From the NCBI RefSeq assembly GCF_002078875.1, contig NC_034424.1, positions 9,085,326-9,149,325 of the forward strand: DNA of 64,000 nucleotides. Reading direction: 5' to 3'. Positions 9,131-22,450 of the stretch are shown here, one piece after another. The notes under the pieces were generated by a model, which saw only the letters and a program-made list of their open reading frames with translations, made no database searches and was not told the origin of the DNA. The translations under genes and the position numbers were made by a program. This DNA comes from Numida meleagris. Lineage: Eukaryota; Chordata; Aves; Galliformes; Numididae. Position 1 is the first letter of the stretch; the number at the start of each line of letters is the position of its first letter.

Positions 9131-12100
9131 TCGTAGTGGCTACAGTTACATTTAACGTGAGTTTCACAATCAAGATAGGCTGATTATATTTAAAAGGATC
9201 AGAAAATTGCACTTCAAACATGATATCCACCTAGAATAACTCTAAATGTGATGTATGCATTCCTCCTTTTCCTGAAGTATATATGGGTGAGAAGTCTGCC
9301 TTGTGCAACAGTCTAGCTATTTTCAGTATAGAGAAATAAATAACTGTTAGTTGCAGATAGAAATTGTCAGATAATGTTAAACTCCAAACAGACAAAATAT
9401 ACTTAATTTTGTTGTGTGAAAAAAGCTTGACTTCAGCCAGCATTTATGAAAGCAGCCTTGCTTTTGTGCAAGAGGTGGCTTGTCCCATTTCACGGTGGAG
9501 ACAAGCAGGGTACCTGATGGCTGTGTGGCCACAAGCGGTCTGCTGCCGAGGTGGCATTAGGTAATATTTTCCCTAGGAAAAAGACAGAAGTATTTCAGGT
9601 TATTTTACAAAATTGGTGGGCAAAAATGAGGCAAAACTATGTTTTACAAAGTCACAGCCTTACGTTTCTTTGTAACGCTTTGAAGGAATAAAAAGCCAAG
9701 AAAGAATATTACATTATCAATCCTAATAAAAGTGATTATTCCTTTAACTATTATGGACCTTTCAATGTGACTGAATTCATTCTCCAGGAAAAAAAAGAGT
9801 GCAGAATATAACTGATATTTTGAGTTCTTTTTCCTATTGTTCTTAAAGATGCTTTTCTGTAAGAAATACCTCAGCAAAGTTTAAATATGTGTAAGAATGA
9901 GTATACACTCTGCTGTTTGCCCAGTAGTTCTGTAGATTTGGGGTTGCACATAACATGAGTATGGTTGTTCCTTTTCAAATCTGCTGCAATCCGATCGTTT
10001 CAGCCCATGTTACGTTGTACGTGGCTAGCTCTCTAACGCTAATCCGTCATTCCTGTTGGATCAAAATTGCTAAAAGATTATTGCAAATAAACAGCAAGAT
10101 AGGTGCCAAGATTTGTGTTCTTCACCCTTTTCAGAGCACTGAAGATGATTTATTGGGCCAGACTTTTTGGTAACAATGTTTTGGTTTTAAAAGCACTATA
10201 TTTATTCAGCTTTCTCAGCTGAAAATTTGCCATTCTTGTGCAAGCCACATTCCTTTCAAGCTCGGTGAGAGATCTCGGAGAAGGAGGACTGTGGGACAGA
10301 GTGCTGACATAATTAGGTCATTTATTTATTAACCTTTTTTCACACTTTGGCTTAAAAAATTCAGGTGAGTTATCTGACAAGCAAGATAGTACTAAAAATC
10401 ATAACTAACATGGATCTGTGAAAGGGATTACGTTCTGTTCTCTAAAACTAATAGACTAGCATAGTTCTGTAAGTTCATGCACAATGATGGAACATTTTAA
10501 AAGCTAATTCAGGTTTAATTATTAGCCTTTGCAGATCTGTCCAAGGCATTTTTTTTTTGTAGTAGAAATTACTAATAAGTAAATTGTACTGGTTATGAAC
10601 TGTAAAAGAGAACGTATCTGCCTTTCAAAGATATTCAGATGCAGAGATTCTGCTGTATGTGATGTTTTGCTCATTGTCAACTACCTTGGAGATTTTTATT
10701 TTTATTTTTGACATGCTTAGCTGTTTCTTTTCTTGATTTAAAAGGCAATGTTGGTCCAATGTTAAACGGATACAGCCCATAATTAGAAACCCTGTGTATG
10801 AACCTGTAAGACGTTTTAAAAGACCAGAATCCTGAATTTGTACGTGCTACAGCTAATATAGCGGATACCATTTCCAATGGTTCTTATTTGTGATCTTGTA
10901 TTTTAACTACCTGAATCCACATGGCTGGAAATACCTTTCAAAATAATTCTCAATATTGCCTTTTCAAACGACTGAAATTTATGAAGGAGAGTACTCTAGT
11001 GTTAATATTATCTGAAACCTATAAGAGACAATTAGATAAATTGTCCAGTTTAATCAAATCAGGGATTTTGCATATAAATAAGAGACAATATTCTACGTAG
11101 GGTCTTTATGTAGGTGCATTAGGATTCATTCACTGGCTCCAATGACCTATGTTGTCCCCATGATTGTTTCAATCCTGTGGTATTGTTTGGTTGTTTAGAG
11201 CTTGTTGGTTTTGAATGCTGTACATTTTTTTACTACTGCAATCCTAATGTTTCTTCACATACTTGTACAGTTCCACATTTGATGTATTAGTCTGAAATTC
11301 TGTTAAAAACATGAACAAAAAATGGAAATGATATTTCTTTGGAAGTGTATTTTTACTGTATATCTAATTTGATCTAGTTGAACAGACTTCTTTACATTCT
11401 GCATGATAGGTGTGTAGTTCATTTTTTAAATATGAAAGAGACTAAAGAGTAACTTAGAATGAGAATATAATGAAACTTATATATGGAAAATACATACAAT
11501 GATTTGCTACCTTTTGACTCAAGAAACTTTTTGAAATACATTTTATCTAGTTTATTTAAGATAATGCAGATATTTTGTCTTTGAGTTCATACACAATAAA
11601 GAGTAAAAAAGGAGAACACACATTAGAAAAAATTTCAAGTCACCTTGGTACTCAGCAGCACGCTGGATTGTTCTTGTCAAGGAAAGAAAGAATATTTGAT
11701 CTTAAGATGCTGAATAGACATACTTTGATATACAGTACAGAGGAACAGTATCACCGTAAGTGATATGTAGTCATAGAAAGAGAGAATGGTTTGGGTTGGA
11801 AAGGATCTTAAAGCTCATTTCATTCCAACCCTCTGTCATGGGCAGGGACACTTCCCTTCAGATCAGGTTGCCCAGGGCCTCACCCAACGTGCCCTCCAAC
11901 ACCTCCAGGGCTGAGCGCACACAGCTTCTTTGGGCATCGACACAGTTCAGAGTTATTTCTTAAACTTGTTTCTTCACTCGTATTGTCCAAATCTGGGGAG
12001 AGGATGCTAAGGATTGTTATACAAATGAAGCTGGAAGCAAAAGTGAATCTACAGAAGATACAATAGATGGTGAATGCGCCTCTAGGGTACTTTATTTTCC

Positions 12101-15100
12101 AAACTATAATTTCTTACTGTTAAGAACACATTGAGAGCACTTTCTTATAATTCTTTGCTATTTTTTCCCATTGAAAGGTAAAGATTAAAACGTAGACAGC
12201 TGTAGTAGTCACCTCATTTATTCACAAGAAAAAGAACAACAACAAAATGAAAATAAAAACCAGGGTTCGGAATTAGGCATGATGGCAGCAAAAGCTTCGG
12301 GTGATTATGAGAAGTTCCAAGCGTCCATGCTTAGGGTCTTCGTAGTGACTTAATGCTTGGAAGGAGAGATTTTTATTGAATGTAGGTGAATTACAATGTA
12401 TCCCATCTGAATTAGGAGCCTTTAACTATCTAAATCATTCCTGGTAGCAATTGTTTTATCCACAACTAATATGGAAAATGTGTTTCTTTGGAAGTGTATT
12501 TAGTGCTTTGGGAGAGCTAATATCCATAGTAAAATAATGACTGGTAAAATGATGGTCTGTGCATTTTCCAGACCACTTTAACCTGCATTTGAAGAAGCTA
12601 CAGAGTGAAATACATGTGTGACGTGCCCAATCCACATTAACAGCTAGAGTTTGGTTGTGTGTGAAATGCTCATGCATCTACAATTTGGTGCATGCAATTT
12701 ATACAGTTGCCAGCTGTATGCATTTCTGCTTTCCAAGTTTTCAATGTTACATCTCCCTTTCCAGACCTACCAGTCCTATTAATTTTGTGCTGCAAGTGAG
12801 TTGACTGGAACTCTGCTTACTCCCATACTTGAAATCATTATTCCTGAGCCTGCAGCATCTTTGTTTAAAATCTACATGAAGCAAACCACGGCAGTTGTTC
12901 ATACACCCATGCATCGCACTTACGTCTGGTCAGACACTGCTACCATACCTCACTACCTGTGCAGACAGCAGGGGCTATTCATAGCACAGTCTGTCCTCAT
13001 CCTAATTAAAGAGAAGCAGAACAATTAGATTATTGGTCTACAATTAATAAACATGTGTTTTAAGAGTATCTTAGGACTGGCAAATCATTTTAAAAAGAGA
13101 ATAAAGAGGGCATCTTTCTGACACACAGGAAGCTGCCGTGGTTATGAAGACAAGCAACAAAGCAGCCGGACTGCAAGCGCTCGTGTTTTCACTTCCATAA
13201 ATGGAGAGATGGTCTTTCATTCATTGCAGGATTTAGCTGGGATGCTTAAAATGATATGATTTCAGTCTGGAAAGTGAGGAATCAAGTCTGACTCTGTCAT
13301 GACATTAGGTGAGTTACTAGTAATTTGTCTGAAAATTACTGTCAATGGGGAAAGGATGGCTGTCAGTAGATTCAGATCTAACGATGTCATTTAACATGCT
13401 GATGCATAACACTGTGCAAATTACAATTCCTTCCTGAGAATGCCACTTCTGCAGAAGCTCTTCTTTTGTTAAAGCAACCTCTGTAAAAGGTGTGTTTCTC
13501 TCTGCATATTTACACAACTTGTTCATATGGCATAATATCAATTTATCAGATTGTAAAATCCAGCACTTAGCAGAAAGTAAAGTTTTTGCACCAACCTCTA
13601 GAGAAAAAGTAGTTAAGCTTTTCATCAAAAAGAGAGCAATGACTTTCCAGGTGCAGACAGATTACTGGGAATCATTGTTAGGGAAGTCACAATGAATCTG
13701 CAGCACAGTAAACAAAGAAATAACCACCTATTTTTCTTGCATTGGCACAGAACTAATCAGGCTGTATCCATAGACTGCATGGTAATTAGTGTGTAGTTTT
13801 ATGTTCCTTGGTTACTGTTTGAAAGCAGTGAGAAGATAGACATGCTTTGGGAATTTAGAATGTTCCTAAGATGGGATTTTGAATTTCCACAATCATATTG
13901 CTCCAATAAAGGATAACAATGATAAGAAGCTCTAATCCATATATTACTTGTGTTGACCAAAACTTTTAAAGCTACGGGCACTTTGTTCCATCAGATTCCT
14001 ACATGGGGCTAAACATCTGATTTCTTCCTGTAGCTCCCGATGTACAGCTCTGTCAGATGTTTTTGCTCTCCTTTATGTCTAAGGGAGAATTGAGACCAAG
14101 AGGCATATTTATGTTCTTATCAGTTTTGATCTTGGTGGGTTTACAAGAAGATTCTGGCAGCTGTGGTTTATTCAGTTTGGCTGAACGCCTCTGACCCATA
14201 CAGCTGTGCCTCTGGAGCTGCCCAGCAGCTCAGGCAGGTCCACCTTAGCTTGTTACACCTTCAGAATATTGTTAGAACCAGGTTTTTGCCTAACTAACAT
14301 GACATCAGCGATGTGTTCCATCTGCTTAACCTCGGCATGTGGGAAGTGCAGATGTGAGATCACTGTGGACAGGTTTCAACCGAGTTTTCTGATTACAGCC
14401 TCTAGCATCCACAAATTGCTTTTCCACCAGCAATTTCATTTGCCTTTTCACGTCATTTCCACGTGCTTGATCACTCACTTTCTGCAGTCCTTGTTCTGGA
14501 AATCAAGACTAACAAAGAAGCTACTCTGTAACATTGTTTTGCAGGTTGAGTTTGGGCAAGAAGCTGATACCAAGCCAGTCAGGACAAGAATTCTGTGAAT
14601 GTAGGGAAGTGGGATTTCTGAGAGGCCAGATCTGTCGCCCACGGTCAGACAGGAGAGAAAACGGGTGGCATTGCCCAGACCATGTCCCTGTAGACATCTC
14701 ATCCTTTGCACTTAGAAGTTCCAAGGATTTGTTAATGGTTGGATGACAGCTTTTTCAAGGCAGAGCTCTTTATTTTGCATGGCTTTAGCATTTATTCTGG
14801 ACAGGCAGTTTCAGATTTTCTCATAGACCTGCTGAACATTTTGTACTGAGTTACAAACTCTTGTCAGTGGATTTAACCCAGCTGACCATAGACTTGCCTT
14901 TATTAGTGCACATGCACAGAGCCCTTAGAACTAGCTCAAAAGCTTTTATATCCATTTTTGTTAGTGTATGATCTGACTGGTTCTGGAGAAGCAGGCAGAC
15001 AAGCGTGAGCTACCCATGGACTCAGGAGATAAGATGTTTCATACCCACGAGCCTGCGCTGCTCTTTGAAACGAGGCTCTTCCCCTCCAGCACTGTCTGCA

Positions 15101-17539
15101 GTGCTCACTTTCATCTGGGCAGGCTTTGGAAGAGAAATCTTGCAGCGGTCTGCTGCACTGGCCAGCTGCTGGTGCCTTTTGGAGATTGTGTTATGCTTAA
15201 AGAAATCAATCGTGAATGTGTCTACGATCTTTCATTCAATCCTAATTAATACAGACCTAGACTTTCTCCATTTCACATACGCTTGACACTGGCTCCTAAA
15301 ACATCATCCAACATACTAAATGATGGCAAAAGTTATGCTACAGCCAGTATCGTTCACGTTACAGAAATAGGCCGAACCACACACATCCCGAAAGCCTTTT
15401 GAATGTAATCCCCATTTGTGGCCTTCATTTATCTTTATGTCTTTTCCAGTTCTACCCCCATTGTGCCTACAGAATTCAGGGATCCATTTTAGATTAATAC
15501 AAAAGCTGTACAATGCTCTTTTCTGTGGATCTTTACTCTTTGGCTCCCCAAGTGCAGGCTGTTCCATGTCTTGTTTTGTGTGCATACTCTCTTTTTCTGC
15601 CTTTCTGTTTTGTCCCAGAGGTTACAGCCTGCGTGCACCAACACCCACTAGCACTGACAGGATTCTCCAGAGCCCCCCCCCGGCTTCTCCAGCACAAAAG
15701 AGAAGTCACAGAAAAGACATTTCCAGCTATTTGTAGAACTACTTTCTCTGCACAAAACAGCTCCAGTTCCTGGGGATCTGTGTTTGCAATGTAAGGTGTG
15801 CTGCTGCCACTTACATGCAGACACCATCATTACTTGCTGGCTTAGAAAGGACTGAAAGCCAGGCTGCTTTTACGGTTTACAAGATCTGCATATAAATATA
15901 ATCCATTTTAATTCCACAATTATACTGGAGGTGATGCCAGGTGTTAAAAGGGAGAATGAATTTCTGGCAGGACTCCAAACTTCTCTGTTCTCTCTGTTTC
16001 TATGGGTTGGAGCAGAGACCAAGGCAGCACTCCTGCGTCCGGTTTCCACCACTGACGTGAGTTTACTTTGTAGCTGCCACATGGAGGCTGTCCAGAGGTT
16101 GCTTAACTTTATTTTGAGACGGTTCTTTGAAGTTTTTGAGTGAACAGTGCCAAACTAGCTCAAAATGTGTGTAACTGCAAAGTAGAAGTTATTGCATTTC
16201 ACATGGGAAGCTGCGAAAAATGAAACTGCAGCAAATGAATGTGGCCACGTGTGTGTATCTCTCGTTCCACCTTCTGAGTCTTAACTGCTGCTAGACAAAG
16301 CCATGCTGGAGACAGCAGGACCAGATTTATGCTATTTTGGGAAAAGCAGAACCTCATCTGTGTTATTTTGGGAAATGGAAACCATAAATTACTGTGTGTC
16401 CATTTGGAGATTTGCAAGTTATGTGAGAACGCACAAGTCTATCACATATAACAAACACAGAGGAATTTATACTGGCTGGTACTGAAGGAAATCTTCCTTC
16501 TCAGGAAGGAGACGCTAGATGATATTGTTTGGTAATTGCAGATGAGAAAGCATGGACCTGTGAAGCAGGGCTGCAAAAAACTAAACACGGTTAAAAGAGG
16601 TAAGGCTGGGAAAGCATGAAGGGCTATACGTTCTTCCCTGAGAGACAGGAGAAGTCCCAGGAGCTTTACAATGGAAAGAAGGTAAGGATGCACTTCTGTA
16701 TAAAAACCACTGGGAGAGTGTTCGGGGAGAACACGGGTGTCAGAGGTCAGGAGCACAGGATTGCTAAGATAAGGAGGAGTCACACTGTTAGAGGTGACAC
16801 AACCCCAGCCGCCAGCAAGGCTGTGATTTGAGGAAGGATTTCAGATTCGTGCTGTGCAGGTTAGGGAGGAAAAAAATCTATACTGGGGGCAGGCATACTT
16901 AAACGTTCAGTACTTTCTAACTGGTTGGCGTCCCAGCCTGTGTTACTAGCGCAAAGTAAAAGCTGGCAAGAGTACGTCAGAGAGCTTCTTGTTTTCGTTC
17001 ATGCACCCAAGCTTTCTGTCAGAAATATGCAGGGGAAAATCCCAGGGCACTGCGTCTGTTACCCTTAAACCCAGCGCTGCTCTTCGCTACTTTAAGCTAG
17101 TTCTCTTCATTAAATATATTTACTGAGCAGTAAATCTATTGATCAGTATGAATAATCAACAAAGAAGTGTGTCACTTACTTCACTAGTGCTGCACCTTTC
17201 TGGCCATCTGAGTTTCCAGCTCTACAAAGCCTCTAATGGGAAACTGTCAGCCCAACTTCTCGTCTCTTTACAGAGTTAATTTTGGGTATGTTTCTTATCT
17301 TGGAGCTTTACCTAGCTGTTGAAAGTGACAAAAACAGATGCCATAAAACACAGGAAAAATGCAGCTGGACTGAGCCTAAGTATAAGCAAAGCATATTCCC
17401 TTGACATACACTAATCTTTTACCTTCAAAACCAGGAAAGATTCAGTTAAACTCACAATCGTTTTATAGTCTCTGTAGAACCATAGAAGCCTGGGGATCCT
17501 TTGTTATTCCTCCATAAAGAGGAAGTTATATTGAAAGTG
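9131..17539. other. Noncoding flank downstream of LHX2, mostly AT-rich
   Basis: No frame here looks coding. The first part (to about 13 kb) is AT-rich and contains extra AATAAA hexamers that may belong to longer LHX2 3' UTRs, plus one CR1 tail at 11771-11950. The remainder is unique-looking sequence with short unrecognised frames. A C run of nine bases is at about 15675-15683. An imperfect direct repeat of TTATTTTGGGAAA-type sequence is near 16330-16376. Confidence 0.7.
11771..11950 (-). mobile_element. CR1 retrotransposon 3' fragment
   Basis: Read on the + strand this is the reverse complement of a CR1 tail: TCATAGAAAGAGAGAATGG, then TTTGGGTTGGAAAGGATCTT, ATTCCAACCCTCTG, CATGGGCAGGGACA and CAGGTTGCCCAGGGC. 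These words are hallmarks of the dominant chicken LINE. The degenerate CATAGAA/AGAATGG at the left is the element's 3' terminal short repeat, so the element lies on the minus strand and is 5'-truncated, as is usual for CR1. The open frame at 11760-11963 is a by-product of this repeat. Confidence 0.92.
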
Positions 17540-17770
17540 CCCCGTTTAAGTTGGTTGTTTTTAAATACTAACGTTTATTGCTCTGCAGTTTCTCTTTAAT
17601 GTGTGCATAGAGAACAAGAAAACACCTAGCTGCTCAGGCATATATTTAGAAACAGTAAAAGAGTCCTCTGTTAATTACTGGTTACCCATTTTGTCATTTG
17701 TATAACTGATCATTGTTAATGATCCAGTTAACAGGATTCATTAGGGAGGCTGAAGGCTTGCAGTTATACA
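17540..17770. promoter_or_regulatory. Candidate conserved noncoding element with a near-palindrome
   Basis: An AT-rich block holds GTTAATTACTGG (TAATTA homeodomain core) at about 17670-17681 and a near-perfect inverted repeat at 17703-17730. No frame or transposon is recognisable. The look is that of a developmental enhancer near LHX2, but conservation is not tested here. Confidence 0.3.
17703..17730. repeat. Near-perfect inverted repeat
   Basis: TAACTGATCATT, a GTT spacer, then AATGATCCAGTTA: the right arm equals the reverse complement of the left arm with one extra C. Each arm contains an ATCATT/AATGAT core, so it could be a paired protein site or a cruciform-forming sequence. Confidence 0.85.
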
Positions 17771-20159
17771 GCACGTGATCAGTGGAGCTCAGGAATGAGC
17801 CTGTTGTGGCTGTCACATCTCTGGGAAAGCCCCCTTGGTTGGACACACACAAACCTGCCCCATTTGGGTCCCACGTGCCAAACCTGCCCAGCCCTGCATT
17901 TTCATTAACTCACAAGAATGGACTGATGTGTCGGCACAGGTCTCCAGCACCTCATTCCAGCTTTTCAGCAGGTGACGGCCTGGCCAGGTCGGTCGGGTGG
18001 GCGCAGTGTGTCCCAGGAGCTCTCTGGCCACGCGGGGCAGCTGGAGCCAGCCGGGTTATTTGCCCCGTGCCGCCTCGCACCCACCCCAGCAGAGCTACCC
18101 ACTGCACCCTGCTTGTGACCTCACCAAATAAAACCAGATGAGTCCATCAGTCCAAGGTCCCATCTGAAGCCAGCTGCACATAGTATCTTATAAAAATATG
18201 TATATTTGCCCACATTTTCAGCAAGCCTGTCTCTACTGTTTATGGGAAACAGTAATGAAAAATTGGTTTAATTTTGTGAGCTCCTGAGGTGACATCTGGA
18301 TGGCTAAAACACTACATTAAGTTAGCCCCCAAGCAAAAGTATTCTTAAAAAAAAAGATAAAAGGGTTACCGATACACCAACATGCGAGCTGCTGTGCGCA
18401 GAGCTCAGCTGTATGTCCGTGTGTGGGAAACACGATCCTTTGATTGAAAGCTGAGCCCTGTGTATCTCACAGGACATTAATGCAAAAACGAGAGAAATCT
18501 AATCTTAATCTTCTAGAGACTGAAACACTGATACAACATGTCATGCCCTGTCATCACCTGTTGCTAAGGGTCGAGATATTCCCAGTGTAGGAAGGAGGCT
18601 GTGAATGAGGAGTGCATTCTGATGACTGCAGGGGAGGGTGGATTCTCAGGAGCAGCTGAAGATGCTGCTGTTTTATAGTGTGTAAGATACACCTGACCCC
18701 GGGCAGCAGATCAGCAGGGGCAGCCCGAGGTACATGCACGGAAAACATCTCCTTTGGAGCTACTGGTACATTTAGCAGCTGTCAGTCAATGAGGAGAGCT
18801 GATCCTCTCAGAAGCAGAACTCCTCACAAACTGTGGTTGCAAAAGCCTAAATTGTGGCTTCTTCAGCCTTCCCTTGTCCCAGACCTTGCATCTCTCTCCC
18901 GCAAAACTTTACAGGAGCAGACTGTAAACTAACTGCAGGATTATGCTGCCAAAGGCTCAAAGGATTCTCAAGTGTTCTGTCCTGATCAGGGAAACGCGGT
19001 GAGCAGACATGGTGTGCTATGAAGCAGTGTCACGTGTGCTGTCCCACCAGCAGTGAGCAGGCCCAGGAATTTCAGGCAGCTGGAGCAGGCAGACAGCACC
19101 CCCAGGTGCATGCAGGACAGGGCAGGAGGGGCCCCCAGCATCTCAGGGGAGGAACTTGGCCAGTTACCCGGTGGGAGGAGCAATGAATAAGATTAGAAGA
19201 AATGGAAATTGCAGTGCACCATGCTCTCCATCTGTCTCCAGTGAACAGAAGCCCTGCTGCTTGGAGTGCTGGAGGTGGGCTTGGCAAACCAGTACAAGAT
19301 ACAGTGACAGCGGAGAACACTGGGGCTGCAGCGTGAAGTTTCTGTCCGAGAATTTCCTGACCCAGAGAATGGCAAGAGCCTCCCCTTCCCTGCAGCATGA
19401 ATTCTCTTGAACAGAGCCCTCAAAATCTGCACACAAATGGTATATCGCCGTGTTTCTGGGTAGCGAGCAGAGCCCAGCACAAAACCTGCGAGGCTCTGAG
19501 AAGCGGGGGCTCAGCGAGTCTCATTTAATTACAAGTGCAGCGCCTGCTCCGCTCAGCCCCACCCACATGCCATTTCACGCCTGATTTCTTCTCTGATTTC
19601 TTTGGGGAAAGAGAGGGAATTCGAGTGTATGTAATTTGGGTTAACAAGACGCATTATATGCAGCCTCATTCTTGTAAAAACTTTCACAGGGAAATCACCC
19701 AGCCCATGGAGGGAAAAAGTTCTCTCCTTATTGTAATTTTTCCAAGGCTAATCAAACTCTCACCGTTATCCTATTGATCAGAGGGAAGGTTTGATTTTCT
19801 ACTGGCTCCTAGTTAAGGTACAGTAGCTGATGCTTGGCTTACTGCATGCTGTGAGTACAACAGAGATCAACCCTCCATTTCTATGCTTCTTTTTGTCCCT
19901 TTCCCAGATCCCTTTTCCTTCAAAGCTCACCTGCCTTTTGCTTTTGTGGTGCCCTACCTGCATTTTGCCTTCTCCTATATCTGTTAAGCAACAAAAGGTG
20001 AAGAGCTGGGTTTATACAATTAAAATTGACAGAATGAGAATGGGAAAAAGCAAAAATCCTAAACAGGTTTGAAAACAGGAGGAAAGAGTAAAAGTTTGGT
20101 ATGGATGCAGGATTGCCCAGCAGCGCGGACAAACGGGCTGTGTGTCCAGTACCTGTGGG

Positions 20160-20290
20160 TGACATTAGCATAACCTCCTTCCCGCTTGGACAAGTAATTA
20201 TAAGGCGTGTGCGCTTAATGGCGTGCGTCCAGAATTGTCCCTGAATGCATGAGATCCGATCCTGCCATTATTGCCATATGCTTTATAGTC
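20160..20290. promoter_or_regulatory. Candidate noncoding element with TAATTA core
   Basis: The block includes AAGTAATTATAAGG (TAATTA at 20195-20200), a homeodomain-type site of the kind LHX2-class proteins bind, followed by an unusual mixture of CpG-containing and AT-rich words without repeat similarity. Assignment as enhancer is inference. Confidence 0.22.
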
Positions 20291-20350
20291 TCCGAAGCTT
20301 GTCTTCCTGTGTGAGGGAAAGCACCAGCCTCCAATTCAAGGAGCAGCTCC

Positions 20351-20366
20351 CGTCCCTCTGGTGGAC
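20351..20366 (-). promoter_or_regulatory. CTCF-like site
   Basis: The reverse complement reads GTCCACCAGAGGGACG, matching the CCASYAGRKGGC core of the CTCF motif except at the last position. Motif occurrence only; occupancy is unknown. Confidence 0.35.
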
Positions 20367-21959
20367 AGCTGCTGTGTGTCAGTGTGCAGCGAGGAGGCCC
20401 AGAGCAGCTACACAAGAGCAGCGTGCCGGAGAAAGGTGCAGGCTTTGCTTTGCCTTCCTGAGCAAGGGTTTCTTTGGATGTGTTTTGTGTCCCTTCAAGT
20501 CACTTGGGAGTTTAGGAGAGCCAGAGAGAATAGATTTTTTTGTCATTATTTGATAACCAATACAGTTCCCTTTGACCCTCTCCCCTCTTCCCAAAAAAGA
20601 AAGACCAGCTCAGCATTGTGTTATTTTTCAAAGCCTTTACAAATTAAGACAGTAACGTGGAAATCCTCGTTGGGTTTCAGTTCATACTTCCTCCCATGCT
20701 GGGCTGAAACGGGGATTCTTTTGTGATGGCTGTGCTGCTTATTTTTTTAAAGCTCCTGAATTTGGCACACTGCCCTACTTTATTTTCTTTCCATTCTCTA
20801 GTGCTGCTCCCAATGGGAGGCTCATTCGCTTCTAATGCATGGTGTTATCTTTTGCAAGTTGAACTCTAAATCCCCATGTTGTTTTTCCTCTCTTGTTATT
20901 CAGGTGCAGGGAATGTTAATGATGTCTCTTTGGTTGATGTATGCTCTGGCTATGTGGCTTTAATTGTTTTTATTAATGTGTTTTATAAAGTAAATTTCAG
21001 CTCAATGTAGATTTTGACTATGGCTAAGAGATGGCACAACTGGGAGGCTCCATGACCATGCATCCGTGCGTGAAATGAATCTTCCATGGCAAGGAAGGAC
21101 GACCACAGGTGTGACTGGGAGAAGTTTTACTAAAGCAGAAGTTCCCAAACCATAATCTGACACCTGACGTGCAGAGGGACAGAGGAGGGGGGAGGCAGAG
21201 GAGGGAGATCTGCAGGCTAACCTGCATCGAGGGTCACTGGGTACAGTTCCTGTGTGGGGACAGATGCCCACCCCAAGGAGAGGTCTTTGATTAGCAGCAC
21301 TTAACAGTCCCCATCCACAGAACTAGCATTAGAGGGTTTGGTGGAAGGAAATACATCCTAGTGTCTGTCGTCTGTCTGTTTGTTATTGAGCCGAGAGTCC
21401 CGTGGGAGCCATGCAGTAAGTAAGCAGCAAAATCATCCAACAATGCCTTGAAAACAGTTCTGTCTCTAAACACCGCATCTCGCAGGCGCTGATTGTGTTC
21501 AGAATGGCTTTCTTCATCCCGGGAGACCGTGTTACCTTGGACAACACACAGCCTTGGCCAAGAATAAATAATTAAAGTTGGGTGGCACTTGACTTGTTGC
21601 TGCAATGAGAGGATACGAGGCTAGAAAACAAGTTGATGGGTTTTACATGGGCAAAATCTCCAGGCCATTATCCCCTTCCCGAGCACTTGTCCTTAATTTC
21701 TATGCAAGAGACATTGTCAGTTTGGGGGATTCTTACCAGGAGCTTGTGAGAGAAATGTTGAAAAGGGATTTTTCCAGGTTGCCTTTTCCGTCTTCCCGCT
21801 GCATTAGCTGCAGGTGGTGCAGCTGCTGCTTCGGCATTTCTTCTTCAAAAGCTACATCACGTAATATCACTGAGATCACAAGGAGATGAGAAGAAAAATG
21901 GCCCTATAGGATTTTTGATAAAAAAGGATACATCCATAAAAGATGAAAGGTTAAATTGC

Positions 21960-22450
21960 TTTTAGAAACACAGCAGCGTTTAAACAGGTGAAGATCCTCG
22001 GAAATGGAGTTTGGATTCAATAAAGTAGCCGTGCAGAAGGGCAGAGGAAGGCCTTTCTTTGGAGGGAAATGTCACACTTTAGTGTTAATAAAATGTCTGG
22101 TGGTATGATAATAACGATAGCAATCAGGAGCCTTTATTTTTCACCTGGCAGGGCTGGTTCATGCGTGTTTTTTTCAAAGCTACCTGCAATTCAGGAAAGA
22201 ACAAAAAAAGAATCAGGCATGCATTGACTGAAAAATATCACAGTGTAAGAGAAGAGAGCTGAAACGGCCCAAGACACCTGAATGTTACTGGGGAGATAAA
22301 AAGTGCTGCTCCCAGGTGGCAGGACATTTTCTTCTTCAGCCTTTTAGATATTGCCTCTTCACAGCTGAGTTGTAAAGACATTGCAGGAGATTTACAATCC
22401 TAAAAGAATATACAATGAAAATGTCAAAAGGAAAAGGCAATTGCAAACAA
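21960..22450. promoter_or_regulatory. Candidate conserved noncoding element
   Basis: An A-rich, repeat-free block carries AACAGGTG near 21983-21990, CACCTGG near 22142-22148, GTTAATAAAATG, GATAATAACGATAG and CCCAGGTGGCAGG at 22311-22323, which is both an E-box and a partial CTCF match. There is no coding frame across it. The density of transcription-factor-like words is typical of developmental enhancers, but this is pattern recognition only. Confidence 0.25.

Noticed and set aside
11760..11963. 67-codon + strand frame
   Set aside because: It is antisense CR1 tail sequence.
17470..17520. Possible further CR1 end (GTAGAACCATAGAAGCCTGG)
   Set aside because: Only a CCATAGAA-type word agrees; the following sequence does not continue like CR1.
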